From assembly GCA_017396925.1 (NCBI GenBank), contig JAFQKM010000267.1, positions 1-14,536 of the forward strand: a DNA stretch of 14,536 nt. Direction: 5' to 3'. The translations under genes and the position numbers were made by a program. This document shows positions 13,852-14,536 of the stretch, piece by piece. Source of the stretch: Clostridia bacterium (lineage in GTDB: Bacteria; Bacillota; Clostridia; Oscillospirales; Butyricicoccaceae). The notes below the pieces were generated by a model. It had not been told where the DNA came from and searched no databases. It saw nothing but the letters and a program-made list of their open reading frames with translations. Positions within the stretch are counted from its first letter, which is position 1. The number at the start of each line of letters is the position of its first letter.

Positions 13852-13904
13852 AAGTTTCAATTCCTTTCAAACGGTTGTCGATCGGTATCGATCGTATGTC
13901 TTTC

Positions 13905-14536
13905 TTATTCTTTACCCGACCAGCAATAGGTGCAGAGATCGTCGGGATTGAGGCCGATCGAGCTGGTAACGCCCCAGAGCGACTGGAAGCGCAGCGAGGA
14001 GAACTTCATCTCCTTCTCGATGGCCAGGACCATGGCCTTGCCGCGTTCGGTGCTGAAATCGGCATACTGGTCAAGGTATTTCATGCCCTTCTCGCCTTCC
14101 AGCTCCATGATCTTGCGGCGGGCGATCAGCTCCATCTCGTTCTTGGAACGGGAGAAGTTGAGATACTTGCAGCCGTAGAGGATGGGCGGGCAGGCCGAGC
14201 GGATATGTACATCCTTTGCGCCGTTGCGGTAAAGGAAGTCGACAGTTTCACGCAGCTGGGTGCCGCGGACGATCGAGTCGTCGATAAAAAGCAGCTTCTT
14301 GCCGTCGATCAGCGACTTGATGGGGATCTGCTTCTTGTTGGCGACCAGATTGCGCTGCTTCTGGCTGGTGGGCATAAAGGAGCGTGCCCATGTGGGGGTA
14401 TATTTGATAAAGGGTCTTGCAAAGGGGATACCCGAACGGTTGGCATAACCGATGGCATTGGGAGTACCGCTGTCGGGAACGCCGGCAACATAATCGACAT
14501 CCTGTGCAACGCCCTCGACACGGTCGTAATCGGCCA
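13905..14536 (-). CDS. purF: Amidophosphoribosyltransferase, C-terminal part (cut by window edge)
   Basis: About 210 residues of the first committed enzyme of the pathway, which makes phosphoribosylamine from PRPP and glutamine. The N-terminal glutaminase and half of the phosphoribosyltransferase domain lie beyond the right edge. Visible are VAGVPDSGTPNAIGYA, the region around PTWARSFMPTSQKQR, and the PRPP-binding loop LLFIDDSIVRGTQLRETV, followed by IRSACPPILYGC. The C-terminus ends in CTYCW, a feature I know from clostridial PurF. It is the first gene seen of the cluster and is not interrupted. Confidence 0.95.
   Translation of the reverse strand, partial: ADYDRVEGVAQDVDYVAGVPDSGTPNAIGYANRSGIPFARPFIKYTPTWARSFMPTSQKQRNLVANKKQIPIKSLIDGKKLLFIDDSIVRGTQLRETVDFLYRNGAKDVHIRSACPPILYGCKYLNFSRSKNEMELIARRKIMELEGEKGMKYLDQYADFSTERGKAMVLAIEKEMKFSSLRFQSLWGVTSSIGLNPDDLCTYCWSGKE

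Noticed and set aside
13852..13860. TTG start three codons upstream of the purM ATG
   Set aside because: The TTG is almost in contact with the AAAGGA site, while the ATG at 13851 is at a usable distance.
13871..13904. Riboswitch or PurR-type operator between purF and purM
   Set aside because: The 53-nt gap only shows two CGATCG palindromes; it is too short for a purine riboswitch. The true cluster leader lies beyond the right edge and cannot be judged.
1..14536. CRISPR array, tRNA, rRNA, transposase, prophage or toxin-antitoxin genes
   Set aside because: No regularly spaced repeats, no cloverleaf-like segments and no recombinase or paired small genes were seen by eye on either strand.

Overview
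The window looks like a chromosomal segment of a moderately GC-rich Gram-positive anaerobe of the Clostridia, most likely an Oscillospiraceae/Ruminococcaceae gut bacterium (Faecalibacterium/Subdoligranulum/Gemmiger-like). The grounds are the clostridial-type single-chain PurL with a fused glutaminase, a PurO-type IMP cyclohydrolase beside a stand-alone AICAR transformylase, strong AGGAGG-type ribosome binding sites, sigma-A-like promoters, and interspersed palindromic repeats. The lineage is inference; no rRNA or other marker gene is present.

Left part (1-4800). A partial M20-family amidohydrolase gene on the minus strand diverges from a small plus-strand gene for an 86-aa protein resembling the C-terminal tail of anaerobic ribonucleotide reductase (NrdD). 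The 3' end of this small gene occurs twice: a structured ~127-bp element lies between an upstream copy of the last 18 codons and a second copy 185 bp downstream, and the two copies differ only at synonymous sites. Next come a MATE-family efflux transporter, a palindromic interspersed repeat, an AT-rich minus-strand gene for a chloramphenicol-phosphotransferase-like kinase, a gene-free 400-bp stretch rich in hairpins, and an XRE-type regulator whose predicted leader contains an intrinsic terminator. The regulator is followed by two nearly adjacent identical terminators.

Right part (4900-14536). A purine biosynthesis cluster is read on the minus strand from the right edge in the order purF (partial), purM, purN, purO-type IMP cyclohydrolase, purH (transformylase domain only), purD, purL (PurL-PurQ fusion), ending at a strong terminator at about 4903-4935. 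PurF makes phosphoribosylamine from PRPP, PurD adds glycine, PurN formylates, PurL makes FGAM, PurM closes the imidazole ring, and PurH plus PurO make IMP from AICAR. The genes for AIR carboxylation, SAICAR synthesis and adenylosuccinate lyase (purE, purC, purB) are not in the window. The junctions are tight (purM/purN overlap by 7 nt, purD-purL are 6 nt apart), except purH-purD, where a ~250-bp hairpin-rich insertion shares its last ~100 bp with the element in the nrdD-like gene.

The most interesting signal is this two-copy element family: conserved blocks, hairpins that keep pairing while their sequence changes, placement exactly at the ends of protein genes, and in one case replacement of the host gene's C-terminal codons by a synonymous recoded version.
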